Both the position numbers and the translations under genes were made by a program. Under the pieces are notes generated by a model. It was not told the DNA's origin. It did not search any database and saw only the letters and a program-made list of their open reading frames with translations. Of a stretch of DNA of 64,000 nucleotides, positions 41,419-50,330 are shown one piece after another (position 1 is the first letter of the stretch; every line of letters begins with the position of its first letter). Origin of the DNA: an uncultured Chlamydiae bacterium (GTDB lineage Bacteria > Chlamydiota > Chlamydiia > Chlamydiales > 2-12-FULL-49-11); assembly GCA_937996705.1 (NCBI GenBank), contig CALKUQ010000022.1, positions 1-64,000 on the forward strand, in the 5' to 3' direction.

Positions 41419-42285
41419 TTACTCAGTTAAAAATTTCAACAGTTTAATTTGGTCGGTTTCGTTTTCATACCAGGTGGGCATTGATTCCCCCCAGTAAGGG
41501 CCAAAATGACTCCCGATTACTGTCATTAATTCTGCTTTTTTAGGTATTTGTATGATTGTTTGGGAGTTAAGGGTTTGAATAGCTAGGATTTTCCCTGAAA
41601 CGCTTTTAAGAAGTTGTTTGCTTAAGAGGGGGTTTAACACCATCATATTTTCCAAAATCAGAGATGCATTGGGAGTATTTGCAGCAACATAAGATGCAGG
41701 AATGGCGCCAAGAGATTTTCCGACGACAAGAATTTTTGAGTTGAGGTGTTTTTGCAGCCAAAACGAGGCTAGCATTCCGGTTTGACAAGTTTTTTCCCAA
41801 TCACTCGAGCTCGTATGCTCCCCATGCTCATAGTTAACTGCCAGAACGTGAATTCCTTTTGAGAGATAGGTTAAAATCCATTTGGGATCTAGTTCGAAAG
41901 GGACGGAAAATGAGGGGAGGCAGACGGCAGCTAAGGGCTGTTTTTTCACCAAATTTGTTTTCGGAAGACAAAAAAGGGATAAAAGACTAATTCCTTGATA
42001 ATCAATTTGAAAAATCTCAGATAGTTTGCAATTTTTCGGCTTTGCGAAAAGGGGGCGCCACTTTTTATACGCCTTAATTTCATTTTTTTGATAAATTTTA
42101 GGATCGAAATAGAATCCAGTTAGAGTAGAGGAGAGGGCAACTTCAACCCCACCAATATCTCGGAAAAAATCTTTTGCAACTTCCTTTAACTGTTTAGTAT
42201 TTACCACATGTAGTGGTGAGGGGGTCTCTCCTCTTTCGTGAGAACAACCAAATAAAAAAAGAGCTATAATCATAATCTTCTTCAT
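41419..42285 (-). CDS. Putative lipoprotein alpha/beta hydrolase
   Basis: The 288-residue protein has a lipoprotein signal (MKKIMIIALFLFGC, Cys14 in FLFGC) and an alpha/beta hydrolase fold with a nucleophile elbow GKSLGA and an upstream oxyanion-type stretch AAVCLPSFSVPF. The final acid and His are less certain; VIGSHFGPYWGES may hold the His. The ATG at 42283–42285 is preferred over an in-frame TTG upstream. The first ~60 residues resemble the lipoprotein at 24141–24626. An envelope esterase is the best guess. Confidence 0.6.
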   Translation of the reverse strand: MKKIMIIALFLFGCSHERGETPSPLHVVNTKQLKEVAKDFFRDIGGVEVALSSTLTGFYFDPKIYQKNEIKAYKKWRPLFAKPKNCKLSEIFQIDYQGISLLSLFCLPKTNLVKKQPLAAVCLPSFSVPFELDPKWILTYLSKGIHVLAVNYEHGEHTSSSDWEKTCQTGMLASFWLQKHLNSKILVVGKSLGAIPASYVAANTPNASLILENMMVLNPLLSKQLLKSVSGKILAIQTLNSQTIIQIPKKAELMTVIGSHFGPYWGESMPTWYENETDQIKLLKFLTE

Positions 42286-42383
42286 AAACAAATCGATACA
42301 ACATAATTAAATTATTTACAAACCTCTATTTGCTAAGGAAGATTGACATAGCATTTTTTAAATTAAAATCGTATTATTACCTA

Positions 42384-42725
42384 ATGGTAATCTCTCCTGA
42401 AAAAATTAAAGCTCTTCACGATGAAATGGAAAAGTTTGGCCTTTTAGAAAAGGATATTAAAGAGAGTTTCATTTCCGGAAGTGGAAGTGGGGGTCAGAAA
42501 GTAAATAAAAGTCAGAATTGTGTCTATTTAAAGCACCTTCCCACAGAAATTGAAATTAAGTGTCATAAAGATAGATCTAGAGAGGCGAATCGTTTTTTTG
42601 CGAGAAGGCTTCTTTTAGAAAGATTTAAAGAAGTGGTACACGGGATTGAGTCTAAGAAGAGTCTGGAAGAAGAGAAGATTCGAAAGCAGAAGAAGAGACG
42701 TCAGAGACGCTCAGATTTGCCTTAA
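42384..42725 (+). CDS. Release-factor-like GGQ-domain protein
   Basis: The 113-residue protein carries the peptidyl-tRNA hydrolysing domain of class I release factors: GSGSGGQKVNKSQNCV with the catalytic GGQ at residues 36–38. It lacks the codon-recognition domain of RF1/RF2. A basic tail (EEEKIRKQKKRRQRRS) may hold ribosomal RNA, as in ArfB or mtRF-R (C12orf65)-type rescue factors. A rescue role for stalled ribosomes is inferred. A TTG at 42330 is possible, but the ATG at 42384 gives the family N-terminus. The 3' end overlaps the convergent adaptor gene by 74 bases. Confidence 0.8.
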   Translation: MVISPEKIKALHDEMEKFGLLEKDIKESFISGSGSGGQKVNKSQNCVYLKHLPTEIEIKCHKDRSREANRFFARRLLLERFKEVVHGIESKKSLEEEKIRKQKKRRQRRSDLP

Positions 42726-43431
42726 TATGCATGCCTGGCCAGAAGAGCCTTTTTTGATTGGGATATTCTACTCTAAGGAGGACTTTGCCAGAAGGATTCA
42801 TTGGAATGACTTTTGGTGTCACAATTCCCCCTAAAAGCTCTAGTTTAGGTGTGGGACCCAATTTCGCATACTGTTTTTCAGAAATGACAAATTCAATATA
42901 GATAGGATCGATTTGATAGAGGGTGGCTAGGCTTGAATTTTCTTGCAGCGGCTTGCCTACAACTCCTGTAAAAGGGGCTTTAATGTAGCAGTTTTCTAAA
43001 TCGAGCTTTGCTAGCCTAATCTCCGCATCATTTTCCATGAGCATGGCCTCGCAGCTTGTTAGCTCAGATGTGTAGTGAATAAAATCGGCCTCTGTTACGT
43101 AGCCGCTGGCGAGTAAACTTTCATATCGAGATACTTTTTCTGCAGCATACTGTAACCTCGACAAAGTTTGTGTTCTTTTTGCAACTGCTTGCTCCAGCAT
43201 CGCTTCGTAAGGTTTGGGATCTATAGTAAATAGGAGGTCACCCTCTTGCACCGTTTGCCCTTCTTCAAACCAGACCTCAAAAACTCTCCCCCCAACTTGC
43301 GGTTTGATTTCTGCAAAATTGAGTGGAGTAACAACTCCTGTTATAGTAGGTTGACTATTGTAAAAAAAGAGGGTGCAGCCGATGATGGTTATGCTAGCGA
43401 ACAATAAGGTAAACGTTCTGGGACTCAACAT
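42652..43431 (-). CDS. HlyD/EmrA-type membrane fusion protein (efflux adaptor)
   Basis: The 259-residue periplasmic adaptor has an N-terminal anchor (about 7–25), a lipoyl half-motif with VGGRVFEVWFEEGQTVQEGDLLFTID, a short helical hairpin (about 75–135), a second lipoyl half IKAPFTGVVG, and a beta-barrel domain ending VEYPNQKRLFWPGMHIKA. It is short compared with most such proteins (about 330–400), because the membrane-proximal domain is truncated. No partner pump is adjacent; the TolC-type gene at the window end might serve it. Its 3' end overlaps the GGQ gene. Confidence 0.8.
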   Translation of the reverse strand: MLSPRTFTLLFASITIIGCTLFFYNSQPTITGVVTPLNFAEIKPQVGGRVFEVWFEEGQTVQEGDLLFTIDPKPYEAMLEQAVAKRTQTLSRLQYAAEKVSRYESLLASGYVTEADFIHYTSELTSCEAMLMENDAEIRLAKLDLENCYIKAPFTGVVGKPLQENSSLATLYQIDPIYIEFVISEKQYAKLGPTPKLELLGGIVTPKVIPMNPSGKVLLRVEYPNQKRLFWPGMHIKANLSVSDVSSSAFESSLLPDSS

Positions 43432-43481
43432 AGATCACACCATAGAAAGAAAAAAAATATTTGTCAATAAGGAGAAAAATT

Positions 43482-43754
43482 ATGAAATTATTAAGCGTTC
43501 TTAGTCTATTTGCTCTGCCACTATTTGCAGCTTTGCCACCTTTTGCAGAGGCTAAAAGAGAGATAAAGGCTATTTTGGAAAGTGAGGAACTTGCCCAATT
43601 CATCCCTTATGGGGATTGTTTAGAACAAATTATTCGTACAGAAGAGGGCTATCGTATTATTACAAACAAAAGAGAGGTCGAGGCAATTATTCATTGCGAG
43701 GAGAGTAGTACCCCGGGACCTAAAAAATTTAATATAGAATACAAATCTTTATAA
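43482..43754 (+). CDS. Small secreted hypothetical protein, 90 aa
   Basis: This short protein starts with a signal peptide (MKLLSVLSLFALPLFAALPPF, about 1–17). The remainder is acidic and has two Cys that could form a disulfide. I do not recognise a family. The ATG at 43482 has AAGGAGA upstream and is preferred over an in-frame TTG at 43461. It diverges from the efflux-adaptor gene. Confidence 0.65.
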   Translation: MKLLSVLSLFALPLFAALPPFAEAKREIKAILESEELAQFIPYGDCLEQIIRTEEGYRIITNKREVEAIIHCEESSTPGPKKFNIEYKSL

Positions 43755-43851
43755 AAGTTAATGTTATATTCTTTATTTAAATTTAAATAAGTTTTTTGTT
43801 GGGCTTATATTAAGAATCTGTTAAAATATAGGCCTAAAACAAAAGATTTGT

Positions 43852-44403
43852 ATGACAGAAAAAAAATTAGATTTATTCGAAAATGCAAAAAGAATTGACG
43901 GTTTTTTTCCAAAAAAGAAAGAAGTAAATAGTATTATCTTACAACGATTGCGAGGAATTAGACTTTCTTCTGTTGGCGCTATTATTGAGAGAAGGAAAGA
44001 GATGCGAGAGGTTTCACCCTTTTTAAAAAAGACTCGTAGAGTGCAACTTGAGGAATTTGATGGGAAAAGAGTCTCTTTTGTAAAATCGGCTTATAGCGCT
44101 TACAAATGTTGTCAAAATCAAGACCTTCACCTGTTTCAACTTCAAAAAATTTATATAGAAAAAAAGCACCCTTTAAAAGGGATAATTGGTTGGAGATTTC
44201 CAAAAAAGAAAATTATAGAAGAGCAGTTGAAATCTTTTGTAGAGAGTTTGACCCCTGATTCTGATGCGTATAAGAAGAGGAAAGTTACTTGGATTTTGAA
44301 ATTAGAAAGGGGGGGGAGCGAAAGAAGTTTTGAGGGGCAAGTAGAACTTCATAAACAGAGAAAAGATACTCAAAACTACCAATTAAGCAAGCCCCTCTTT
44401 TAA
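43852..44403 (+). CDS. Hypothetical basic protein, 183 aa
   Basis: I do not recognise this protein. It is strongly basic (Lys and Arg spread through the chain, for example EIRRRKEMREV-like segments and KKHPLKGIIGWRFPKKKII) with no signal peptide or membrane segment. Nucleic-acid binding or type III export are possible but unsupported. The ATG at 43852 has no strong ribosome site. A hairpin terminator overlaps its stop. Confidence 0.5.
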   Translation: MTEKKLDLFENAKRIDGFFPKKKEVNSIILQRLRGIRLSSVGAIIERRKEMREVSPFLKKTRRVQLEEFDGKRVSFVKSAYSAYKCCQNQDLHLFQLQKIYIEKKHPLKGIIGWRFPKKKIIEEQLKSFVESLTPDSDAYKKRKVTWILKLERGGSERSFEGQVELHKQRKDTQNYQLSKPLF

Positions 44404-44421
44404 GCAAGAGAGGCTTGTTTT
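44388..44421. terminator. Terminator after the gene at 43852–44403
   Basis: A stem of CAAGCC-C-CTCTT with AAGAG-A-GGCTTG (44388–44399 with 44406–44417) has one internal mismatch and a 6-base loop. TTTT follows on the plus strand. It overlaps the stop codon of the upstream gene and could also serve the convergent gene ending at 44439. Confidence 0.65.
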
Positions 44422-44438
44422 CAATCTTATAATTTATA

Positions 44439-45209
44439 CTAACTCCAATTGTATAGTGGGGGAGCCGTTGGGGTCGTTTGAACCTGGTGAATCGCTTCTT
44501 TGACCTTGGCAACCAGACCGCTGTTATTATCTAACATTAGAGAGTAAGTATTTCTGAAATTTGCTTCGTCGTCCCAGTGAGAGGAGAGGTTGTATAGAGC
44601 TAGAGCTGCAGAGGCGATTAAAACTACTTTGCCTGCAATCATGAGAATAGGGGCTGCTAACAATCCCCCAGCAACCAGCGTTGATCCAGCTACAACCGCG
44701 CCTAAAACGGAATAATTATAATTAGAAATCGTGTTCATACGCTCTTTATCTATCGAAAGTTGGGCGGCTAGCAAATTGCTGAATGCATCAAAAACTCGTT
44801 GATCTAACAAACCTTTTGAGGTTCCAAACAATTGTCTATTAGCCAGACGCATTTTATTTAAAGCTGCGCCCTGAGCTTTTTGAGCTCTCAGGGTAAATCC
44901 TAGGGCGAAAATTCCCCCCAAAAGGGTGAAGATCCCGAGAATTAGAGAAAAATTAGCTTTACTCTCCTCTCTTTTTTGACGATCTTCTTCAACAGCTGCT
45001 CTTGTTCGAGGTGCTTCAATAGTAACTCTACCCGATCTAGAGCTAATGAACGAATAAGAGGGTCTGTAATAGCCTGCTTGACTACGCGCTGCGCTGTATT
45101 GGGTTTGAGCCTCTGGGTTTGTAGGGCGAGCTAATCTAAGGCCGGCTTCAAATTCGATAGCTGTAGTTAAATTTAATATATCAGCGTAGCTTAATGGTGT
45201 AACCGTCAT
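44439..45209 (-). CDS. Hypothetical Inc-like membrane protein, 256 aa
   Basis: I do not recognise a family. Two hydrophobic regions are visible: residues about 89–110 (FSLILGIFTLLGGIFALGFTL) and a longer two-lobed one about 167–205 (VLGAVVAGSTLVAGGLLAAPILMIAGKVVLIASAALALYNL). No signal peptide is present. The second, two-lobed segment is typical of chlamydial Inc proteins. The region before it is charged and Gln-rich and the end is Pro-rich. An inclusion-membrane role is only a possibility. Confidence 0.5.
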   Translation of the reverse strand: MTVTPLSYADILNLTTAIEFEAGLRLARPTNPEAQTQYSAARSQAGYYRPSYSFISSRSGRVTIEAPRTRAAVEEDRQKREESKANFSLILGIFTLLGGIFALGFTLRAQKAQGAALNKMRLANRQLFGTSKGLLDQRVFDAFSNLLAAQLSIDKERMNTISNYNYSVLGAVVAGSTLVAGGLLAAPILMIAGKVVLIASAALALYNLSSHWDDEANFRNTYSLMLDNNSGLVAKVKEAIHQVQTTPTAPPLYNWS

Positions 45210-45283
45210 AAAATTAGATCTCCTTTTGAGGTTTTCTAATATTATATCGAGTTGATAATTTAAAAGAGTCTATAAAGAAAAAT

Positions 45284-46081
45284 TTATTCCCGGATAAGAA
45301 TACATAAAGAGAGGAGAAGGAGGAGAACGCCAAAACCTTTCTTTAAGTAGGTGGTAGGGAGGGAGTGTGTGAGGCGGGCGCCGATGGGGGCTGCAACGAG
45401 AGCACCTAGGGCAAGGGGGATAAAAGCGGGGAGGTAGAGGTAGCCAAAAGCAAAGGGAAGGGTGACGCTCTGCAAAGAGGGGATGAGGAGGGATGCGGCC
45501 CCTAAAAACGAGACTATCAGGGTAGTGAGAGCGGAAGTGCCAATAGATTGCTTTAAGGGGATTCGAAGAAAGGTGAGAATGGGAATCATAAAAATCCCCC
45601 CTCCCACCCCTAGAATTACCGAGAAGAGAGTCGTTAAAAAAAATACTATGTTAATGACTAAAAAATTGATTTTTTTGGGTTGAGAACTTTCGTGCATTTT
45701 AGGGCTTAGGAGGAAGTAGAGGCCAAACAGAAATTCCATGATACCAAAAATAATTTCAAGAAGGGTGGAGGGGAAGCTTTTAGCGAGGTATCCTCCAAAA
45801 ATGGCCCCGAGGATAATTGATAATACTATTTTTTTTAATATAGGGAGGTTTATAGCCCCTTTTTTTCTGTGTGTCTGGGTTGCGGCTAAGGTGTTAAAAA
45901 CTACGACTGCTAGGGAGGTGCAAATAGCAAGTTTTATCTGAAGATCTTTAGGGATATCGTAATAGTTGTAAATAAAAATTTGAGCCGGAATAAAGAGAAA
46001 CCCACCGCCGACCCCAAAAAGTCCACCTAGGAGTCCAGCAAAGGAACCAATCACCAAAAAGTAAAGAATTTCATATAACAT
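45284..46081 (-). CDS. TauE/SafE-family sulfite/anion exporter
   Basis: The 265-residue protein has about 8 membrane segments and two glycine-rich half-repeats typical of TauE/SafE: LGGLFGVGGGFLFIPAQI and VILGVGGGIFMIPILTFL. The family exports sulfite or other small sulfonates or organic anions. It diverges from a SulP-type transporter gene, a pairing that suggests linked sulfur-anion traffic, although this is inference. The last ~200 bases are C-rich on the coding strand. Confidence 0.85.
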   Translation of the reverse strand: MLYEILYFLVIGSFAGLLGGLFGVGGGFLFIPAQIFIYNYYDIPKDLQIKLAICTSLAVVVFNTLAATQTHRKKGAINLPILKKIVLSIILGAIFGGYLAKSFPSTLLEIIFGIMEFLFGLYFLLSPKMHESSQPKKINFLVINIVFFLTTLFSVILGVGGGIFMIPILTFLRIPLKQSIGTSALTTLIVSFLGAASLLIPSLQSVTLPFAFGYLYLPAFIPLALGALVAAPIGARLTHSLPTTYLKKGFGVLLLLLSLCILIRE

Positions 46082-46099
46082 ACTATATTTAACTTTAAA

Positions 46100-46128
46100 T
46101 TGCAGGTTAATTATAATTTAATTATAAT
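46100..46128 (+). promoter_or_regulatory. Sigma-70-type promoter before the two-hairpin leader
   Basis: TTGCAG (46100–46105), a 17-base spacer and a perfect TATAAT (46123–46128) form a strong consensus promoter. A second TATAAT lies at 46112–46117. Transcription would begin near 46135, just before two hairpins. Confidence 0.6.
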
Positions 46129-46134
46129 AATCGT

Positions 46135-46208
46135 ATCCTTCTCTTTTTGCTAAGAGAGGGTAAGAGGTGGTTGCGTGATGCCCTTTTCGCAATCACCTCT
46201 TTTTTTTT
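46135..46208 (+). ncRNA. Candidate small RNA or attenuator leader upstream of SulP gene
   Basis: Starting about 7 bases after the promoter, two hairpins follow each other. The first pairs 46137–46145 with 46152–46160 (9 bp, 6-base loop). The second pairs 46163–46175 with 46188–46200 (13 bp with one G·U, 12-base loop) and is followed by a run of nine T, a textbook intrinsic terminator. The gene downstream starts 71 bases later, in the same direction. The transcript would be about 75 bases: either a free-standing small RNA or a leader that attenuates SulP expression. No known riboswitch class is recognised. Confidence 0.5.
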
Positions 46209-46278
46209 GTTTGAGCCCCATTGACTTCTTCTCATAGTACAGATACTATCAAGAGTATATATTTATTTCGAGCCTTTG

Positions 46279-47949
46279 ATGCTTCAATCTTTGAGACCAA
46301 AGTTATATCTCCTTTTAAAAGAAGAGGGATACTCATTTTCTGATTTTTCTAAGGATCTTGTTGCTGGCCTTATTGTTGCCATTCTAACTTTACCAATGTC
46401 GATAGCGTTTGCGATTGCTTCAGGCGTAAGACCTGAGCAGGGATTGTATGCAGTGATTATCGGCGGAATTGTCGTTGCAATGCTCGGTGGGTCTTTAACT
46501 CAAATTTCAGGACCGACAGGGGCCTTTGTTGTCCTTATTTTTTCAGTCGTTCAAGGGTATGGCTATGAAGGTCTTGTAATTACTACAATTATGGCGGGTA
46601 TTTTTCTAATTGCTATGGGTTGTATGCATTTTGGGACAATGATTAAATTTGTCCCCTATCCCGTTACAATCGGTTTGACAAGTGGCTTAGCCGTCGTTTT
46701 ATTTACTGGGCAAGTTCATAATTTGTTAGGATTGTCTCTCACTCACATTCCGCTTGATTTTGTCGAAAGGTGGCAACTCTATTTTAAAAACATTCACACG
46801 ATTAATCCCTATTCATTTTTTTTGACCTTGATCGGAATTGCGATTGTGATTTTCTGGCCTAAGGTCTCCAAAAAAGTTCCAGGGACTTTGGTCGCGATTG
46901 TTTTTTCTACCTTAGTCGTTTGGATATTTGGACTGCCCGTTGAAACAATCGGAGATAAATTCGGAAATATTGCAAATACTTTCCCCTCCTTTCATGCCCC
47001 TCCTAGCATTAAATGGGAAGATATGATGAATTTAGTCTCTCCTGCAATTACAATAGCACTTCTAGTTGGAATGGAATCACTTTTGTCAGCGGTTGTAGCC
47101 GATGGTATGACGGGAAAAAAACATATTTCTGACATGGAGCTAATTGCTCAGGGTTTAGGAAATATTTTTTCAGTTCTCTTTGGGGGAATCCCGATCACAG
47201 GTTCAATTAGCAGAACAACGGCAAGCATTAGAAATGGGGGAAAAACACCCTTTGCAGCAATTGTTCAATGCTTAACTCTTTTAATTGTCTTAGTTTTTTT
47301 TGCCCCGCTTGTAAAATTAATCCCTTTTGCCACTTTCGGTGCGATTATAGCTATGGTTGCTTATAATATGAGTGAATGGAGGCACTTTGCTAGGCTCTTT
47401 TTAAGCCCTAAGCATGACATTCTTATTCTGCTAACAACCTTTCTCCTTACAGTTTTTGTTAATTTAATTATCGCAATTGAAGTCGGAATTGTACTAGCGG
47501 CATTTTTATTTATGCAGCACATGTCCGATACCGCAAAAGGTGATTTTTTAAAGAAGGAAAAAAAGGAGAGCAACTTGCCGGACCTTCCAGAAGGTGTCGA
47601 AGTTTTTGATATCGAAGGCCCATTCTTCTTTGCAGCTGTAGGAAAATTCAAAACAGCTCTTAGTGACATTCGGTACGTTCCTAAAGTTCTTATACTTAGA
47701 CTTGATCACGTCCCTATGATTGATGCTACAGGAATACGGCTACTCGATGACGTTTGGACAAAAGCTAAACGCGATAAAACCCTACTCCTCTTCTCGGGGG
47801 TTCATAAAAGCCTGCACGCGATCTTTAAGCGATCTGGTCTCCTAGAAAAAATCGGGGAAGATAAAATTTTCTCCAATCTCGACAAGGCCTTAGTTATGGC
47901 CTACGCCCATATTGAGGTAAAATCAGAGCTTCCTGAAGCCGCTCTATAG
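46279..47949 (+). CDS. SulP-family anion transporter with STAS domain
   Basis: The 556-residue protein has an N-terminal SulP membrane domain (about 20–405, 12–14 helices) and a C-terminal cytoplasmic STAS domain (about 440–550) containing VLILRLDHVPMIDATGIRLLDDV. SulP proteins import sulfate, bicarbonate or dicarboxylates. The membrane core holds the conserved TSGLAVVLFTGQ-type and GGIPITGSISRTTASIRNGGKT stretches. The ATG at 46279 is preferred over the TTG one codon upstream. Expression may be controlled by the hairpin leader. Confidence 0.92.
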   Translation: MLQSLRPKLYLLLKEEGYSFSDFSKDLVAGLIVAILTLPMSIAFAIASGVRPEQGLYAVIIGGIVVAMLGGSLTQISGPTGAFVVLIFSVVQGYGYEGLVITTIMAGIFLIAMGCMHFGTMIKFVPYPVTIGLTSGLAVVLFTGQVHNLLGLSLTHIPLDFVERWQLYFKNIHTINPYSFFLTLIGIAIVIFWPKVSKKVPGTLVAIVFSTLVVWIFGLPVETIGDKFGNIANTFPSFHAPPSIKWEDMMNLVSPAITIALLVGMESLLSAVVADGMTGKKHISDMELIAQGLGNIFSVLFGGIPITGSISRTTASIRNGGKTPFAAIVQCLTLLIVLVFFAPLVKLIPFATFGAIIAMVAYNMSEWRHFARLFLSPKHDILILLTTFLLTVFVNLIIAIEVGIVLAAFLFMQHMSDTAKGDFLKKEKKESNLPDLPEGVEVFDIEGPFFFAAVGKFKTALSDIRYVPKVLILRLDHVPMIDATGIRLLDDVWTKAKRDKTLLLFSGVHKSLHAIFKRSGLLEKIGEDKIFSNLDKALVMAYAHIEVKSELPEAAL

Positions 47950-48002
47950 ATCTGATAGCAAGCAAATTAAAATAAAATCCATTTTTATGGTATTGTTTTT
48001 TT

Positions 48003-49871
48003 ATGGATATCATAATTAATGGCGAGTCGTTTAGAGATCAGCACGGCAGGCATATAATTATGCGCGGTGTCAACCTAACTGCAAAAGTTCCCGCAAGAAA
48101 TGATAAGGCTCTCCATTTAAGGCATTCGTTCGAAGGTCATCGAGAGGTCTCGTTTGTAGGGCGTCCCTTTCCTTTGGAGGAGGCTGATGAGCATTTTGGC
48201 AGACTGCAGCATTGGGGGTTTCAATTACTTAGATTATGTACCAGCTGGGAAGCTATCGAGCATGAAGGGCCTGGAATTTATGATGAAGAATATCTTAAGT
48301 ATCTAGAAGAAATCGTAAAAAAGGCAGGGGAGTACGGCTTTAAAATTTTTATCGATTTTCATCAAGATGTTTGGTCAAGGTTTACTGGTGGCGATGGAGC
48401 TCCAGGGTGGACACTAGAACTTGCTGGATTTAACATGAGTAATTTTGAGGAGGTTGGTGCCGCCATTTTACACGATCCAAAACATCACATGCCTCACATT
48501 CTCTGGCCTACAAATGCGTACAAATTAGGTGCAGCAACAATGTTTACACTCTTTTTTGGTGGAAATGAATTTGCTCCCAAAAAAATGGTAGGAGATAAGA
48601 GAATACAAGATTTTTTTCAAGATGCCTATATCGCCTCTGTACAATTAGTAGCCTCAAGGCTTGCCAAATATGAGAATGTAATAGGTTATGATATTATGAA
48701 TGAGCCACTTCCAGGCTATATTGGATGCAAAGATCTAAATAAAAATTACGGAATCTATCAGCTTGGGCTAATGCCCTCACCCTTTCAGGGGATGATTTTA
48801 GGAGATGGTAATTCAGAGCTTGTAACGGTCTGGGAACAGAAGTATTTGGCAATTCGAAATGTAGGAAAAAAGCTCTTAAACCCTAAGAAAAATAGAGCAT
48901 GGCAAAAGGATGTAAATTGCGTTTGGAGGGAACATGGAATATGGGATTATAATTTAAGTGGGAATCCTGTTCTTTTAAAACCTAGTTATTTTAAGTTGTA
49001 TGATTTTGAAGAAGAATTTTACAAACCTTTTATCAATAAAGTGGGTAGGGAGATACATAAGATTTCTCCTAAAGCAATCCTACTAATTGAACATGTCGTT
49101 GGTTCAAAGCCACCTAAATGGGACAAAGAGGATGTGCCAAATGTTGTTTTTTCTAGTCATTGGTATGATGCGGTTTTGTTAGCCACAAAAAAATTTTTCA
49201 TTTTTTTTGGATTCGACATGCTTGAGATGAAAAAACTAATCAAGATTCCTAGCGCTTTAAGAAAAGCGTTTGCAAGGCAAATCAGTCATCTAAAATCTTT
49301 TGCAAAACATCAAATGGGAAATATCCCCCTTATTATTACGGAATTCGGCATACCTTTAGATTTAGGTAAGAAAAGGGCGTATAAAACAGGAGACTTTACC
49401 ATTCAAGATAAAGCTCTTCATAGATCCTTTTTAGCCATTGATGATAACTTAGTCTCTTCCATTCTTTGGAATTATACAGGACACAACTCAAATGCTGAGG
49501 GAGATCACTGGAATGAGGAGGACCTTTCCATTTTCAGTAAGGATCAGCATGAATCTACCGCCTGTCCTTATTCAGGTGCAAGGGCGAAAAACGCCTTTAT
49601 TAGACCCTACCCAATCACAACCGCGGGAAGGCCTCTCCGAATCCACTTTAAAATGGAGAAGCGCTTGTTTGAGTATCAGTTTGAGCATGATCCTCTAATA
49701 CTCGATCATCCTACAGAAATCTTTCTGCCCAATCTTCATTTTGGTAAAGGGTTTGTAGTTGAGCTCTCCGATGGACACTATGAGCTAGATAAAGAGAGGC
49801 AAATTCTAAAGTACTATCATTCTCAAAATCAATCGATTCATTTTGTAAAAGTTATAGCGATAAAAACTTAA
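48003..49871 (+). CDS. Glycoside hydrolase family 5, GH5_12-like (steryl glucosidase/glucocerebrosidase-like)
   Basis: The 622-residue protein is a retaining GH5 enzyme. The general acid/base is Glu234 in IMNEPLPGY and the nucleophile is Glu447 in IITEFGIPLD. The N-terminal region (HIIMRGVNLTAKVP, FVGRPFPLEEADEHFGRL, SWEAIEHEGPGIYDEEYL, FHQDVWSRFTGGDGAPGWT) is the pattern of subfamily GH5_12, known from fungal EGCrP1/EGCrP2, which cleave glucosylceramide and steryl glucosides. A C-terminal beta-sandwich (about 540–622) follows. No signal peptide is seen, as in the fungal enzymes. Bacterial members are uncommon; acquisition from a eukaryote is plausible. Substrate is inferred. Confidence 0.85.
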   Translation: MDIIINGESFRDQHGRHIIMRGVNLTAKVPARNDKALHLRHSFEGHREVSFVGRPFPLEEADEHFGRLQHWGFQLLRLCTSWEAIEHEGPGIYDEEYLKYLEEIVKKAGEYGFKIFIDFHQDVWSRFTGGDGAPGWTLELAGFNMSNFEEVGAAILHDPKHHMPHILWPTNAYKLGAATMFTLFFGGNEFAPKKMVGDKRIQDFFQDAYIASVQLVASRLAKYENVIGYDIMNEPLPGYIGCKDLNKNYGIYQLGLMPSPFQGMILGDGNSELVTVWEQKYLAIRNVGKKLLNPKKNRAWQKDVNCVWREHGIWDYNLSGNPVLLKPSYFKLYDFEEEFYKPFINKVGREIHKISPKAILLIEHVVGSKPPKWDKEDVPNVVFSSHWYDAVLLATKKFFIFFGFDMLEMKKLIKIPSALRKAFARQISHLKSFAKHQMGNIPLIITEFGIPLDLGKKRAYKTGDFTIQDKALHRSFLAIDDNLVSSILWNYTGHNSNAEGDHWNEEDLSIFSKDQHESTACPYSGARAKNAFIRPYPITTAGRPLRIHFKMEKRLFEYQFEHDPLILDHPTEIFLPNLHFGKGFVVELSDGHYELDKERQILKYYHSQNQSIHFVKVIAIKT

Positions 49872-49937
49872 TGCGATTATGATTAAAGACATAAAAATAC
49901 ATCTATAATTATATAATCAAAAAAATAGGTTTTGAAA

Positions 49938-50330
49938 ATGTCAATATTCATACAAAAATCTATATCTGATACATATTATAATCGAGATTTCAACAAAACT
50001 GTAAACAAAATTACTCAAAAAGTAAATACTACTAATTTTTTAAATTCTCGCTATCAAACAGTTCTAGTATCAATTCAACTCTATTCTGATAACCTATTTG
50101 ATGGAATTCAGTCATTACACAAGCTCGTGATTGTTTCGATTACTAAGGCTCTTTCAGGCGATTTCCCCAATTCAAAAAGGGTGTTTTGTAAATATTTTTT
50201 AGAAGAGCTTCACCACATAAAGAAAGCTGTTACACTTCCCCTCATTTTCTTAGCTGCCATGGCCGCGCCTAAGACAGTTTGGAATGCAACAAGCAGAGCG
50301 TTCCCTTATGTAGTAGAGGCAGACGTTTAG
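49938..50330 (+). CDS. Hypothetical protein, 130 aa
   Basis: I do not recognise this protein. It is basic and mostly helical, with a weak hydrophobic stretch near the end (LPLIFLAAMAAP). The ATG at 49938 is preferred to a TTG at 49932. It follows the GH5 gene after 66 bases and could share its transcript. The 3' end overlaps the pepC gene by four bases. Confidence 0.45.
   Translation: MSIFIQKSISDTYYNRDFNKTVNKITQKVNTTNFLNSRYQTVLVSIQLYSDNLFDGIQSLHKLVIVSITKALSGDFPNSKRVFCKYFLEELHHIKKAVTLPLIFLAAMAAPKTVWNATSRAFPYVVEADV

Noticed and set aside
46135..46208. Known riboswitch (SAM, TPP, FMN or T-box) upstream of SulP
   Set aside because: The two short stems and ~75-base length do not match the consensus of these classes.
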